64,000 nt of DNA, taken from NCBI RefSeq assembly GCF_007860175.1, contig NZ_SJPX01000002.1, forward strand, positions 992,001 to 1,056,000. Direction: 5' to 3'. Shown piece by piece: positions 36,940-46,340 of the stretch. Under the pieces are notes generated by a model. The model did no database searches and was not told the DNA's origin. It saw only the letters and a program-made list of their open reading frames with translations. The DNA comes from Rubripirellula reticaptiva. GTDB taxonomy: Bacteria > Planctomycetota > Planctomycetia > Pirellulales > Pirellulaceae. Both the position numbers and the translations under genes were made by a program. Position 1 is the first letter of the stretch. Every line of letters starts with the position of its first letter.

Positions 36940-38067
36940 TCAACGCGTTTTGGTCACCGCATGATCGGCCCGATCCGACACAACCCGTCCCAGGATTTGC
37001 GACCTACGGATCGGTCCAAAGTCGCGACTGTCGATCGAGATGGGCACGTTGTCGCCAAGGACAAAGTACTCATGTTCATCAAGTGTCAGCGGATAGATGC
37101 TGCGGTCGTCGCGGCGGCGGATTCGATAGAGAATCGGGCGATCGATTGACAAACTTGCCACCGCTGCCGAACCCGACACCAACCGGATCGCAACGGGCGA
37201 CTCCGGTGCAACGACCGGTAACAAACCAGCATACGTTTTAGCATTGATGCTATCGGGCCTCGCTTCGAATGGTGAACCGGAAACCAGACGGACATCTACG
37301 TAGGTTTGACGGTGCGAAACGACTCGTAAAATCGCTTCCTTAGAAGCTTCGATGACCTCGCCGCGAACGATCAGTTGGCTGACTGGCTCGAGCGGCCGAG
37401 CAAGCCCTAAATTGACGCTATAATCATCCCATACCGGACTCGGACGACCGTGGTCGTGGACGCTTTGGTGATAATAGACGCACCAATCCGGATCGCTGGC
37501 GTCGAACTGCCAATGACGATCGGGGGTGCGGGCGCTGGGCAGCCAGTGTGACTTTTGGCGGTGGTCATCCAGATCGACGGGCAGCTCTGCCTCGCTGAGA
37601 ATCGGTTGTTCGCCGACCAGGATCTTGAGTCCGTCCAGGCTGACTGTCTCGCCTGGAATGGCGACGATCCGTTTGATGTTACGACGACCGTCTCGGATGA
37701 ATGCGACCAAGTCATGTCGCTGGTACGCAAGTGCCGGTTGGACTTCGACTTGATCTTGAGGATTTCGGCTGCTTGCTCGTACCGGATTTCCGCAGTGCCA
37801 GCACTTCCCATAATCTGCTTGAGACGTGTCCACGGGCCAGACGAGCCCGCAATCCGGACAGGATACTTGCCAGGTTTCGCCCAGCAGCGTGGGGGCCATC
37901 GACGCGCCCTCAATTGCAAAACGGCGTGATCCTGCCGACTTTGATCGTAAAATCGCAGCCGTGACTAGCAAAACCGCCACCAGGAGGACGACTAACACCA
38001 ACTTGACGATTCGACGCGATTGGCCCTGATCTAACAACAAAAAAAGCTTCCCGCTATACTTCCCCAT
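36940..38067 (-). CDS. lepB: Signal peptidase I with zinc-ribbon-like insert
   Basis: S26 serine protease that removes signal peptides at the membrane. 375 residues from ATG 38067; a GTG at 38079 adds four. One N-terminal membrane helix (RRIVKLVLVVLLVAVLLVTA), then the Ser-Lys dyad: S56 in IEGASMAPTL and K132 in NIKRIVAIPGE. LGDNVPISIDSRDFGPI is the conserved C-terminal box. Between the dyad residues, CPDCG (C70/C73) and CWHCG (C89/C92) form a zinc-ribbon-like pair not found in E. coli or B. subtilis enzymes. The region between 150 and 320 is also enlarged. It is upstream of the beta-ureidopropionase with a 134-base gap. Confidence 0.88.
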   Translation of the reverse strand: MGKYSGKLFLLLDQGQSRRIVKLVLVVLLVAVLLVTAAILRSKSAGSRRFAIEGASMAPTLLGETWQVSCPDCGLVWPVDTSQADYGKCWHCGNPVRASSRNPQDQVEVQPALAYQRHDLVAFIRDGRRNIKRIVAIPGETVSLDGLKILVGEQPILSEAELPVDLDDHRQKSHWLPSARTPDRHWQFDASDPDWCVYYHQSVHDHGRPSPVWDDYSVNLGLARPLEPVSQLIVRGEVIEASKEAILRVVSHRQTYVDVRLVSGSPFEARPDSINAKTYAGLLPVVAPESPVAIRLVSGSAAVASLSIDRPILYRIRRRDDRSIYPLTLDEHEYFVLGDNVPISIDSRDFGPIRRSQILGRVVSDRADHAVTKTR

Positions 38068-38112
38068 CGCTGTCGGCACCCGATGCCGGCTCGCCGATCC
38101 ATTGTAGCGTTC

Positions 38113-38157
38113 GTTGACCTGTGACTCATTGACCTGTGACCCGTTGACCTATGACCG
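38113..38157 (+). repeat. Three 15-bp tandem repeats spanning the fabH start codon
   Basis: GTTGACCTGTGACTC, ATTGACCTGTGACCC and GTTGACCTATGACCG follow one another. The fabH ATG (38151) lies in the third copy, at the position that is GTG in the first two. Unit length keeps the frame, but a TGA follows the first GTG after two codons. Confidence 0.7.
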
Positions 38158-39197
38158 AATCGACCTCATCCGTTTCTGAACGCACTTCGCCAATCGCCAC
38201 CCGAGGACGAATGGGCCGAGTTGCGGGGGTTCGCGTCGCTGCCACAGGATCGTACGTCCCTGACCAGATTGTCACGAACGAGGACTTGGCGGCGCTGGGA
38301 TGCGACAGTGAATGGATTGTGCGGCGAACCGGAATTCACCAGCGCCGCCGTGCAGCCGACGACCAGGCAACCAGCGATCTGTGCTACGAAGCCGCGATCC
38401 GTTGCATGGACGAAGCCGACGTCAAAGCCGACGACATTGACTTGATCATCGTCGCCACAATCACGCCTGACCATCAGACACCATCAACCGCATGTCACCT
38501 GCAGCGTCGACTCGGTGCGACGGCGCCGGCGATGGATGTCAATGCAGCCTGCGCGGGATTCATGTACGCGATGATTACCGCAGCACAATTCATCGCGGCC
38601 GGAAACAACAAGTGCGTGCTTGTCGTCGGCGCGGATTTGATGAGCCGCACCGTTAACCCCGATGACAAAAAGACTTACCCACTATTTGGCGACGCTGCCG
38701 GCGCGGTGCTACTGATCGCCGATGAAAAAAACACCGAGGGCATTCTGTCCTATCAAGTTGGCAGCGAAGGTTGCGGCGGCGACATGCTATGCATTCCCGC
38801 CGGTGGAACACGCACACCGCTTACACCAAAAATCTATGACGATGGACTGCAATACTTGACGATGGACGGCCGCAACGTCTTCAAATGGGCGGTTCGAGTA
38901 TTCGACGAAAGCGCCAAGAACGTTCTGGCCGACGCCGGTATCAAGTCCGAACAACTGTCGATGGTGATCCTGCATCAAGCCAACCAACGGATCATCGACT
39001 CGGCAGTTTCAGATCTAAACGTCTCGCCTGAAAAAGTCTTCGTCAACCTGGACCGATACGGCAACACGTCGGGCGCCAGCATTCCACTGGCGATCGACGA
39101 AGCCGTCCGCGGTGGAAAGATGAAACGCGGCGACCTGGTGCTGCTTTGTGGTTTCGGCGCCGGCCTGGCCTGGGGCACGGCGCTGATGCGTTGGTAG
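38151..39197 (+). CDS. fabH: 3-oxoacyl-ACP synthase III
   Basis: Starts fatty-acid synthesis by condensing acetyl-CoA with malonyl-ACP. 348 residues. Catalytic triad C134 (VNAACAGFMYA), H275 (ILHQANQR) and N305 (RYGNTSGASIP), with the C-terminal GFGAGLAWGTAL expected of KAS III. The N-terminal 25 residues (TESTSSVSERTSPIATRG) exceed the usual length; the fold starts at GVRVAATGSYVP. The ATG lies inside a tandem repeat. It is divergent from lepB and has no other fab genes beside it, unlike the fab cluster of many bacteria. Confidence 0.93.
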   Translation: MTESTSSVSERTSPIATRGRMGRVAGVRVAATGSYVPDQIVTNEDLAALGCDSEWIVRRTGIHQRRRAADDQATSDLCYEAAIRCMDEADVKADDIDLIIVATITPDHQTPSTACHLQRRLGATAPAMDVNAACAGFMYAMITAAQFIAAGNNKCVLVVGADLMSRTVNPDDKKTYPLFGDAAGAVLLIADEKNTEGILSYQVGSEGCGGDMLCIPAGGTRTPLTPKIYDDGLQYLTMDGRNVFKWAVRVFDESAKNVLADAGIKSEQLSMVILHQANQRIIDSAVSDLNVSPEKVFVNLDRYGNTSGASIPLAIDEAVRGGKMKRGDLVLLCGFGAGLAWGTALMRW

Positions 39198-39260
39198 GCA
39201 ATCGGCTGGTCGGTTTCGTTTCGAAGCTTGAAACGATACCGATAACCAAACGGGTGCCCT

Positions 39261-40652
39261 TTAAAACAAACGGTTCAGTCCGTTCAGCGCGGCCACTCGA
39301 TACGCCTCGGCCATCGTTGGATAGTTGAACGTCGTTTCAACAAAGTACGTCACGGTATTCTGGCCGCCCGGCTGACTCATGATCGCTTGGCCGATGTGCA
39401 CGATCTCGGACGCGTTGGCACCAAAGCAATGCACGCCGAGAATTTCCAGCGTGTCACGATGGAAAAGCAGCTTCAGCATGCCGGTCGTTTGCCCAGTGAT
39501 CTGAGCACGCGCAAGGCTCTTGAACTGAGCTTGGCCGACTTCGTACGGAATGCAGGATTCCGTCAACTCGCGTTCCGTCTTGCCAACGCTACTGATTTCA
39601 GGACTGGTGTAGATTCCGGTGGGGATATCGTGCAGTCGCAGGTTACCATCGGCTTGACCCAAGATGTGCATGCCGGCGGCTCGCCCCTGGGTGTAGGCGG
39701 CGCTTGCCAGTGATGGAACACCGATCACGTCGCCAACCGCATAGATATGCGGAACGACGGACTGAAAATGCTCATCGACTTGGATCTGTCCGCGGTTGTT
39801 GGCGACGACTTCAAGATTTTCGAGTCCCAGATCGTCTGTATTTCCGCTGCGCCCGTTCGCCCACAGCAGCACGTCGGACTTCACTCGCTTGCCGCTTTTT
39901 AGTTCCAAGACGACTCCGTCGGGACCGCCTTCGATCGATTCCAACGTTTCATTGTGACGAATCACAACACCCTGATCTCGCAAATGATAAGAGATCGCAT
40001 CAATGATTTCGTCATCGAGGAACTCCAACAATTTACCGCGAGTATTGATCAGATTGACCTTGATACCCAGGTTTCGAAACATCGATGCATACTCAACGCC
40101 GATCACTCCGGCGCCGTAGACGCACATCGATGTCGGCTTCTCTTTCATGCCGAGAACCGTGTCGCTTTCAAAGATCCGTGGATGTTTGAAATCGACGTTG
40201 GCTGGTCGAAACGGTCGTGATCCTGTTGCGATCACAAAGTGCTTTGCCCGAATGGGCTCGTCACCGTCGATCGAAACCGAGTGATCGTCGACGAAGCGAG
40301 CTTGCCCATGGTAAACTGGAACGTTATTGCGATCGTAAAACGATTGCCGCATCGTGACTTGTTGACCAATAATTGACTCGGTACCACGTCTCAACTGTTC
40401 CAGAGTCGGCGTCGTCGTGATGCCCATTTCACGCAGCGCCGGATTCTTCAGCGCCGTCATTGTCGATGTAATCGCGTATCTCAGTGCCTTACTGGGAATG
40501 GTGCCCCAGTGGGTGCACCCACCGCCGATTTGGCGATACCTTTCAGCCACACCGACTCGCATGCCGTTTTTGGCGCATTGCATCGCGGCCCCTTCACCCC
40601 CGGGGCCGGTGCCGATAACAAACAGGTCGTAGTCAAAGTTGGAATCGTTCAT
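39261..40652 (-). CDS. sthA: Soluble NAD(P)+ transhydrogenase
   Basis: FAD enzyme that moves hydride between NADPH and NAD+. 463 residues, the normal length. FAD-binding [13 protein letters not shown] at residues 12-24. In place of the redox disulfide of lipoamide dehydrogenases it has [16 protein letters not shown], the SthA signature with a single Cys. The NAD domain has [14 protein letters not shown] near 180, and [16 protein letters not shown] is the second FAD motif. The dimer domain follows. It converges with fabH (63-base gap) and diverges from the nitrilase gene. Confidence 0.93.
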   Translation of the reverse strand: MNDSNFDYDLFVIGTGPGGEGAAMQCAKNGMRVGVAERYRQIGGGCTHWGTIPSKALRYAITSTMTALKNPALREMGITTTPTLEQLRRGTESIIGQQVTMRQSFYDRNNVPVYHGQARFVDDHSVSIDGDEPIRAKHFVIATGSRPFRPANVDFKHPRIFESDTVLGMKEKPTSMCVYGAGVIGVEYASMFRNLGIKVNLINTRGKLLEFLDDEIIDAISYHLRDQGVVIRHNETLESIEGGPDGVVLELKSGKRVKSDVLLWANGRSGNTDDLGLENLEVVANNRGQIQVDEHFQSVVPHIYAVGDVIGVPSLASAAYTQGRAAGMHILGQADGNLRLHDIPTGIYTSPEISSVGKTERELTESCIPYEVGQAQFKSLARAQITGQTTGMLKLLFHRDTLEILGVHCFGANASEIVHIGQAIMSQPGGQNTVTYFVETTFNYPTMAEAYRVAALNGLNRLF

Positions 40653-40700
40653 AATGTTTCGCTGACCTCTCGTGCCTTAAACTAAAAGTCTGTTTTTACG

Positions 40701-41558
40701 ATGAAGATCGCCTGCGTCCAGACCGATGTCGTATTTGCTAATCTGCAAGCCAACCTCGAACGTGTCCTCAAATGGATCGAACTGGCAGGTCGTGCTCAGG
40801 CAGATCTAGTGGTTTTCCCCGAGTGCATGCTATGTGGATACAGCTACGAAAGCCGCGACGAAGCACTCGAACAAGCTGTATCGGTCGACGATCCCGTATT
40901 CTCGACGATCGCCGCAGCGGCCGCCGCTAACCAGTTGAACGTGACAATCGGATTCCTTGAAGTGCACGGCGACCGACTGTTCAACGCATCGGCACTGATC
41001 GGCTGCGGCGGGCCAGATCGTGCCGGTAACGAAGTCCCCGGCGGCGTGATCGGTGTCTATCGTAAAATTCACTTGCCACAGCTCGGCGTGGACCAATTCG
41101 TGGACCGCGGCGATATTCCCTATCGAGTGCTCGGCGCCGGTGACGTGAATATCGGCTTGGCAATCTGCTACGACTGCTCGTTTCCCGAACCCATGCGAAT
41201 TCTTGGCATGGAAGGCGCCGACGTGATCGCGCTTGGCACCAACTGGCCCGTGGCAGCGATGCGAACGGCGGAAATTGTGCCTCCGGCGCGAAGCATGGAA
41301 AACCACCTTTTCTTTGTCGCAGCCAATCGAGTGGGCACCGAGCGTGGATTCGAGTTTTGTGGTCGCAGCTCGATCTGTGGGCCCGATGGCGTGGTCTTGG
41401 TCTCAAGCCACGACGATGAAGAAACCATGCTGCTGGCCGACATCGATCCCGCTCAAGCTCGCAACAAACGGATCGAACGCACCGCCGGCAAGCATGTCAT
41501 TCACCGCATGAACGATCGCCGCCCCGAATTCTATGACAAGATTTCGCGGCCCAATTGA
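40701..41558 (+). CDS. Carbon-nitrogen hydrolase (nitrilase superfamily)
   Basis: 285 residues. Triad E41 (VVFPECMLCGY), K122 (VYRKIHLP) and C156 (LAICYDCSFPEPMRIL). The sequence is of the amidase/carbamoylase part of the family, but no motif identifies the substrate; it differs clearly from the beta-ureidopropionase at 35.9 kb. Candidates are omega-amidase, N-carbamoyl amidase or NAD+-synthase-like amidase. Divergent from sthA with 48 bases between starts. Its 3' end overlaps the stop of the convergent astB by 28 bases. Confidence 0.85.
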   Translation: MKIACVQTDVVFANLQANLERVLKWIELAGRAQADLVVFPECMLCGYSYESRDEALEQAVSVDDPVFSTIAAAAAANQLNVTIGFLEVHGDRLFNASALIGCGGPDRAGNEVPGGVIGVYRKIHLPQLGVDQFVDRGDIPYRVLGAGDVNIGLAICYDCSFPEPMRILGMEGADVIALGTNWPVAAMRTAEIVPPARSMENHLFFVAANRVGTERGFEFCGRSSICGPDGVVLVSSHDDEETMLLADIDPAQARNKRIERTAGKHVIHRMNDRRPEFYDKISRPN

Positions 41559-42877
41559 ATTGCAATTTGGTCGCGAACGCGACCTGCATGCTGGACGAAC
41601 TCGATCGATGCCAGATCATCAAGCGTGACCGAAGTGGGATAGCCGTCGCGAATGATCCGCTCGATCGCACGATCAAGCTTGTCCGTCCAGCGACTTCTCG
41701 GATTCACTGCTTCTAACTGGCCAGACGGAATGGGAACCCGAAGTCGCAAACATGCAGGCCCGCCGCCGCCCGACATGCTTTGTCCCAGATCGACGAAGAC
41801 GACTTGCGAAAACAGCCCGTCCTGTTGCCAGCCGACCACCAACTTTCGCGCCGACGGATGACGTTCGACTTGGATCGGACAAATGATCGCGGGTGGAATG
41901 CGGTGATCGGGCAACGACACAATCTGGCTGTTGAACAGGTACGTCGCAATCGCGTCGCCGATAGAAAGCTCGGCCGCGGAAACTTCGATTCGAGTCAATG
42001 ATTGACCAGTCCGACGGCGAAATCCGGCTTCAAGTTCCGCCATCGCCGCCTCGCTATCTGCGAACGCAAGTTCATGATGGATCATCAAGTCGTGATGGCT
42101 CATCGTGACAACATCGTTGTGAAAGGCACCTGCATCGATCGCATCAGGATGCTGTTTCAGGAAACAAACCGCCTCTGCCGCCAAACCATGACGCCGGGCG
42201 ATCACCTCGAACGACGCAAGTGTTTGACGTGCATAGAACTTACGCGACGTCGGCGGTTGATCGCCGTAAACGAACACGTCAAACGAATTCTGAATTCCAC
42301 CCCCCATCAACCTCATGTGGTTGGCAGCACCTTCATCTCGCATCGCCACACCAGCGACGAGCGGCGAATGCAAGCGGACCGTGTCACCAAAGACAGCCCG
42401 AAGATCTCGACTTGTCTCGTTCGGTTCGATCGCGCGGTGCAAACTTGAACTCAAGTTCGCCACTGTCATTGCGGTTTCAAAATTTCCCGACAACGAGTTC
42501 TTTGCGACCGTGACTGTCGCCGCATTTGCAGTCCACATCGCCGATGAACTCAACGCTGCCGAAAACAACTCTGCCGACTCGTGGCGCGCCCGTTTCAATC
42601 TTTCTGCTTTATCACCGGCGAACCCAACGCCGCGCAGAAAATTAAAATCGGGGCGTATCTGAGGCGGAAGGATCCACTGCGGCACACCAAGGGCGCCCAC
42701 CAACCGCATCTTTTCCAGCCCTTGGATTGCCGCAGCCGCAGGATTGGATGTCTCTCCGGCGTGACTTTGCGATGCAACATTCCCGACACCGGCCCCACCA
42801 AAATGATGAGTCGGCCCGACGATGCGATCAACTTGGATCTCGATCCATTCATCGCGATTCACTTCAACTTGCTTCAT
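41531..42877 (-). CDS. astB: N-succinylarginine dihydrolase
   Basis: Second enzyme of the arginine succinyltransferase pathway: N2-succinylarginine to N2-succinylornithine, ammonia and CO2. 448 residues from ATG 42877, whose A-T-G overlaps the astD TGA (ATGA), fixing the start. Motifs shared with E. coli AstB: VGPTHHFGGAGVGN, WTANAATV, RDEGAANHMRLMGGG, AGAFHNDVV, STATYLFNSQ-like IATYLFNSQIVS and SGGGGPACLRLRV with the catalytic Cys. Translational coupling to astD is likely. astA, astC and astE are not in the window. Confidence 0.93.
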   Translation of the reverse strand: MKQVEVNRDEWIEIQVDRIVGPTHHFGGAGVGNVASQSHAGETSNPAAAAIQGLEKMRLVGALGVPQWILPPQIRPDFNFLRGVGFAGDKAERLKRARHESAELFSAALSSSAMWTANAATVTVAKNSLSGNFETAMTVANLSSSLHRAIEPNETSRDLRAVFGDTVRLHSPLVAGVAMRDEGAANHMRLMGGGIQNSFDVFVYGDQPPTSRKFYARQTLASFEVIARRHGLAAEAVCFLKQHPDAIDAGAFHNDVVTMSHHDLMIHHELAFADSEAAMAELEAGFRRRTGQSLTRIEVSAAELSIGDAIATYLFNSQIVSLPDHRIPPAIICPIQVERHPSARKLVVGWQQDGLFSQVVFVDLGQSMSGGGGPACLRLRVPIPSGQLEAVNPRSRWTDKLDRAIERIIRDGYPTSVTLDDLASIEFVQHAGRVRDQIAIQLGREILS

Positions 42878-44310
42878 TTGACGATGCTCCAAGGGTCATC
42901 ACTCACCGGTTCACTTCGCTGTAACGAAGCGATCGGATCGCTGCAAAAATCAATCGCGTGATATCCGGCGGGACGATGATTTCCACTGGCCCCGATGCCG
43001 CCAAACGGCAGCACACCTGCGGCTCCGGTTGTCGGCCCGTTCCAGTTCACGACGCCAGCACGAACTTCGTTCACAAATTGCTCAAACATCATTTCGGTAC
43101 CGCCAATCAGAGAAGCCGCCAAACCGTAGGGTGTTTCCGAAGCCAATTGGACCGCGGCATCAAAATCGCCGACGCGATCGATAACCAACATGGGGCCAAA
43201 CCATTCCAGATCTGCAATCACTCGTTTGGCCTGATCCGTCAATCCACTCGCATCCAAGATGGCTGGATGAACCAGCGACGGGAAACGGTCATCCACCTGC
43301 CATGGGACCAAAGGGTTGCACCCGAGACTGACAAGACGCTGATAGGTCTGATGCAGTGTGGTTGCTGCTGCTTCAGAAATGACAGGCCCTACCTGCGCCG
43401 ATGCATCGACTGGCAAACCGACTCTCAACTGTTTTACAGAATCGACTAGCGCCGTGATTTGTGATTCACAGGTTGGACTATCGACAAAAATTGCCCGTCG
43501 CGCACAGGTGCATCTCTGTCCCGCCGATACGAATGCCGAAAACGAGACCAAGTTCGCGGTTGTCAATGGATCCGCGTCCGCTGCCACCACGACGGGATTA
43601 TTGCCCCCCATCTCTAAGGCCAGCATGACCTCGGGGCGACCGGCAAGTTGGCGGTGGATCGCCAGTCCCGCTTGGCGACTGCCCGTCAAGAAAACGCCAT
43701 CAACATCGGGAGAGTCGATCGCAGTGATCGCTGTTTCGGTACCGCCGACGATCATCTGCAACGTATCGTCCGGCAGTCCAGTCGCGTTCCAAGCTCGCAA
43801 CATCCAATCGCCAACCGCGGTCGCCTGCTCGCTGGGCTTCAACACGACTGCGTTGCCAGCGATCAAAAGCGGCACGATTTGACCGCCGGGCAAGTGCAGC
43901 GGAAAATTGAATGGGCCAAGCACCAGCGCGATGCCGATGGGGCGATAGCGAATGTGACGCTGGATGGAACCTGGTTGCGGCTGGATCACGTGATCGCTGC
44001 GTCGCTGCTGGAAAGCCGCAATCGACAGTTCAATTTTGGAAATTGACGCACTGACTTCTGCGTCGGCATCCCAAGGCAACTTCCCAACTTCCAAGGAAAT
44101 CAGGTCGCGAATTTCGTCACGGTGATCAGTCAGATATTCGGCGTATCGCCTTACCCACGCGATTCTCTGATCGATCGAAACTCGGCGAAATCGAAAAGCA
44201 GCCTGCCGAGCACGCCCGAAAACCTCGGCAATTGTCGAGGAATCTGGCAATTCGGCTGTGAACAAGGGTTCGCCATTGATCGCGGCACAACTTGAAAAAA
44301 TTGTGGACAT
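42874..44310 (-). CDS. astD: N-succinylglutamate 5-semialdehyde dehydrogenase
   Basis: NAD-dependent aldehyde dehydrogenase, fourth step of the AST pathway. 478 residues. ALDH motifs: VLGPFNFPLHLPGGQIVPL, K158 in VVLKPSEQA, E233 in LEMGGNNPV and catalytic C267 in SAGQRCTCARR; the C-T-C-A-R-R string and GGNNP are typical of AstD. It is first in the minus-strand pair astD-astB with a four-base overlap. Without astA/astC/astE beside it, the pathway depends on unlinked genes or another route supplying succinylated substrates. Confidence 0.92.
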   Translation of the reverse strand: MSTIFSSCAAINGEPLFTAELPDSSTIAEVFGRARQAAFRFRRVSIDQRIAWVRRYAEYLTDHRDEIRDLISLEVGKLPWDADAEVSASISKIELSIAAFQQRRSDHVIQPQPGSIQRHIRYRPIGIALVLGPFNFPLHLPGGQIVPLLIAGNAVVLKPSEQATAVGDWMLRAWNATGLPDDTLQMIVGGTETAITAIDSPDVDGVFLTGSRQAGLAIHRQLAGRPEVMLALEMGGNNPVVVAADADPLTTANLVSFSAFVSAGQRCTCARRAIFVDSPTCESQITALVDSVKQLRVGLPVDASAQVGPVISEAAATTLHQTYQRLVSLGCNPLVPWQVDDRFPSLVHPAILDASGLTDQAKRVIADLEWFGPMLVIDRVGDFDAAVQLASETPYGLAASLIGGTEMMFEQFVNEVRAGVVNWNGPTTGAAGVLPFGGIGASGNHRPAGYHAIDFCSDPIASLQRSEPVSDDPWSIVK

Positions 44311-44425
44311 TTTTTTACTCGCCGTTCCGACACAAGGTGAAAACCTGACCTAGATTCTTAGTAGATGGGTTGCTCGCACGAGCACCGAACTGCTGACACA
44401 AATTCGCTCTCGGAGTCTACCAAAC

Positions 44426-44752
44426 ATGAAACGTAATAAGAAAAGCGGTTTCTCGCTGCTCGAAGTCATTGCTGCTGTTGTCATTCTAGCGGTTGTTGCC
44501 GCTGCCACTGTCGCAACGGTTGCTCCGATGCGAGCCAAGAGCGAAGACAAGCTGCAAGACCAAGAAGTCGCCACCCTCAACGCAATGGCGCAAACCTACT
44601 TCCTAGAAAATGGTAGTTTCCCAGCCAGCGTTAGCACGCTTGGTTCGGCAGGTTATCTCCCATACACAACGGCCGCTGAACGCACTCGTGTGTCGCAGAT
44701 GCGTAACAAGTACACCTACGTTCGCACGACCGGTGTTTTCACGAAGAAGTAA
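44426..44752 (+). CDS. Major pseudopilin-like protein (GspG position)
   Basis: 108 residues. Prepilin leader KRNKKSG is followed by FSLLEVIAAVVILAVVAAAT: cleavage after G8, Phe at +1 to be methylated, Glu at +5. The body LNAMAQTYFLENGSFPASVS then LGSAGYLPY is GspG-like. It is the first of five prepilin-like genes in one direction. It is smaller than typical GspG (about 140 residues) but has the major-pilin features most fully. Divergent from astD, 115 bases between starts. Confidence 0.85.
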   Translation: MKRNKKSGFSLLEVIAAVVILAVVAAATVATVAPMRAKSEDKLQDQEVATLNAMAQTYFLENGSFPASVSTLGSAGYLPYTTAAERTRVSQMRNKYTYVRTTGVFTKK

Positions 44753-44866
44753 TCTTCGTCGCTCAAATACTTTGACTCCGATGGTCCGCTCGAGGGCTTG
44801 CGACGGCCTGCCGCTCGCATTCCTCGACGGACCTTTGGCATTTAATCACATTGATGGTTTTTCAAA

Positions 44867-45349
44867 ATGAATTCCCGAATTTGCGATGAACCGATTTCGC
44901 CGCATCGTCGCCAGGGAGTCTCGTTGATCGAGACAATCTTGGTGGTCATGTTGCTGGCGTCGGCAACGGTCGCGGGGTCCTTTATGTTGAATGGCCAGTG
45001 GCTAAGTCGACGCGGCGCAACCGATTTGACCAACCATGTGTACGAAACCATCACGATGTCTCGCAACACTGCGATCAGCCATCAAACAAACGTGCTTATT
45101 CGGCACGACAATGTTGGCGGGCACGAAGTGCTGACGATCGTCGAAGAAGCTGGCCCATTTTCAGCGGGAAAGAAATGGCAAGTTGATCTCGGCGAACACC
45201 TCAAGATTGATGGCTCGCCGACTGAGATTTGGTTCAAAGCGACTGGATCCGCGGACCGAGGTTTGGAATGGAAAATCAGCGACGGTGTTACTGCCGGACT
45301 CGTCTTGGTGACCCCTGTCGACGGCAATGTGACTCGCAAACTGCCCTGA
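44867..45349 (+). CDS. Minor pseudopilin-like protein (GspH position)
   Basis: 160 residues with leader ...SPHRRQG then VSLIETILVVMLLASATVAG: cleavage after G17, Glu at +5 (E22). The C-terminal domain (NTAISHQTNVLIRHDNVGG and onward, ending TPVDGNVTRKLP) is a beta-rich GspH/FimT-like fold by pattern. It lies 114 bases after the first pilin gene and 10 bases before the next, consistent with one operon. No close family name can be given. Confidence 0.75.
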   Translation: MNSRICDEPISPHRRQGVSLIETILVVMLLASATVAGSFMLNGQWLSRRGATDLTNHVYETITMSRNTAISHQTNVLIRHDNVGGHEVLTIVEEAGPFSAGKKWQVDLGEHLKIDGSPTEIWFKATGSADRGLEWKISDGVTAGLVLVTPVDGNVTRKLP

Positions 45350-45359
45350 AAGCTTCAAC

Positions 45360-45809
45360 ATGAATCATTTGCAATTTAAAAAAACGCTTCCCAGACATCG
45401 CCGTGGCGCTTCGTTGATCGACGTTGCGATTGGATCGATGCTGCTGTCATTGCTGTTGATTCCATCGGTTCGCTGGATCGGTCAATCGCAAACCATCAAC
45501 CAACGGGTTGAAGATCGGGATGCAATGCTGTTCGAAGCCGAACAGTTAATCGAGACCCTAACGGTCAAAATGTCCGAACCGAGCGCTTTCGATGACGCCT
45601 TCAACCGTCCGATGGACAGCGTGACGAAGGTCCAAACACCAGGCGGAAAGATCTACCTTGCTCGCTACCAAGTTGGCCCCGATAAAACTTTGCCGTCGTC
45701 AAAACTATTGACGCTGACCGTGACAGTTTGGCGGGATACCGATTCGGACGGCAACCTAGACACCAACGAAGTCACTGAAACTCTGCAAACTCAAGTGGCG
45801 GCGCCGTAA
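45360..45809 (+). CDS. Minor pseudopilin-like protein (GspI position), Asp at +5
   Basis: 149 residues with leader LQFKKTLPRHRRG then ASLIDVAIGSMLLSLLLIP. The residue at +5 after the predicted cleavage is Asp (D21) rather than the near-invariant Glu. Short C-terminal domain ending TVWRDTDSDGNLDTNEVTET. The Asp-rich DTDSDGNLDTNE stretch resembles a calcium-binding loop (as in EF-hand or dockerin types) and may bind a metal. Its TAA shares one base with the next ATG (TAATG), indicating tight coupling. Confidence 0.72.
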   Translation: MNHLQFKKTLPRHRRGASLIDVAIGSMLLSLLLIPSVRWIGQSQTINQRVEDRDAMLFEAEQLIETLTVKMSEPSAFDDAFNRPMDSVTKVQTPGGKIYLARYQVGPDKTLPSSKLLTLTVTVWRDTDSDGNLDTNEVTETLQTQVAAP

Positions 45810-46312
45810 TGAGCAATCCCAAACCACTTCGTTTCAAACCCCGTTCAAATCAACGCCATGGAATCAGCTTGATCGAAGTGATCGCGTGTACTGCGATCGT
45901 TGCAGTCATGATCGTTCCGATCGCCAGCGTGATCCGAGCGTCCGGACGAGCCATCGCAAGTTCGGCGGAAATGAGCAACGAAGCAAAGTTGCGATCTGGG
46001 ATCCGTTGGGTCAAAGACACCATTGGCAATGGAGCTGTGGTTAACGTCGGCTCGCGAAATCTAACGCTGTTGATGGCTAGCGGTCAAAAGGGCGAACTGG
46101 TTTTAGATTCGAACAATCTGATTTTCAGCGACGGTCGCACCAAAACGGTCGTGCTAGAAAATATTGGGCGATTTGAATGCGAAGCGATTATGCGATCCGA
46201 AAAACCGACCAGCATGATCGGAGTCGCGATCCGAATCGAAGGCAAAGACCCCAGCACCGGAACTGCGTTCAAACTTGAGTCGCTGATCGCGACCGCTCCC
46301 CAATCTTCATGA
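45809..46312 (+). CDS. Minor pseudopilin-like protein (GspJ position)
   Basis: 167 residues. Leader RFKPRSNQRHG then ISLIEVIACTAIVAVMIVPI, cleavage after G18 and Glu at +5 (E23). The rest (NGAVVNVGSRNLTLLMASGQ, FECEAIMRSEKPTSMIGVAI) is a beta-rich domain as expected of GspJ-type proteins, but much shorter than the usual 190-240 residues. The start overlaps the preceding stop by one base. Confidence 0.73.
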   Translation: MSNPKPLRFKPRSNQRHGISLIEVIACTAIVAVMIVPIASVIRASGRAIASSAEMSNEAKLRSGIRWVKDTIGNGAVVNVGSRNLTLLMASGQKGELVLDSNNLIFSDGRTKTVVLENIGRFECEAIMRSEKPTSMIGVAIRIEGKDPSTGTAFKLESLIATAPQSS

Positions 46313-46340
46313 TCCGCGTCTTGCGACAAAGAATAGACTG

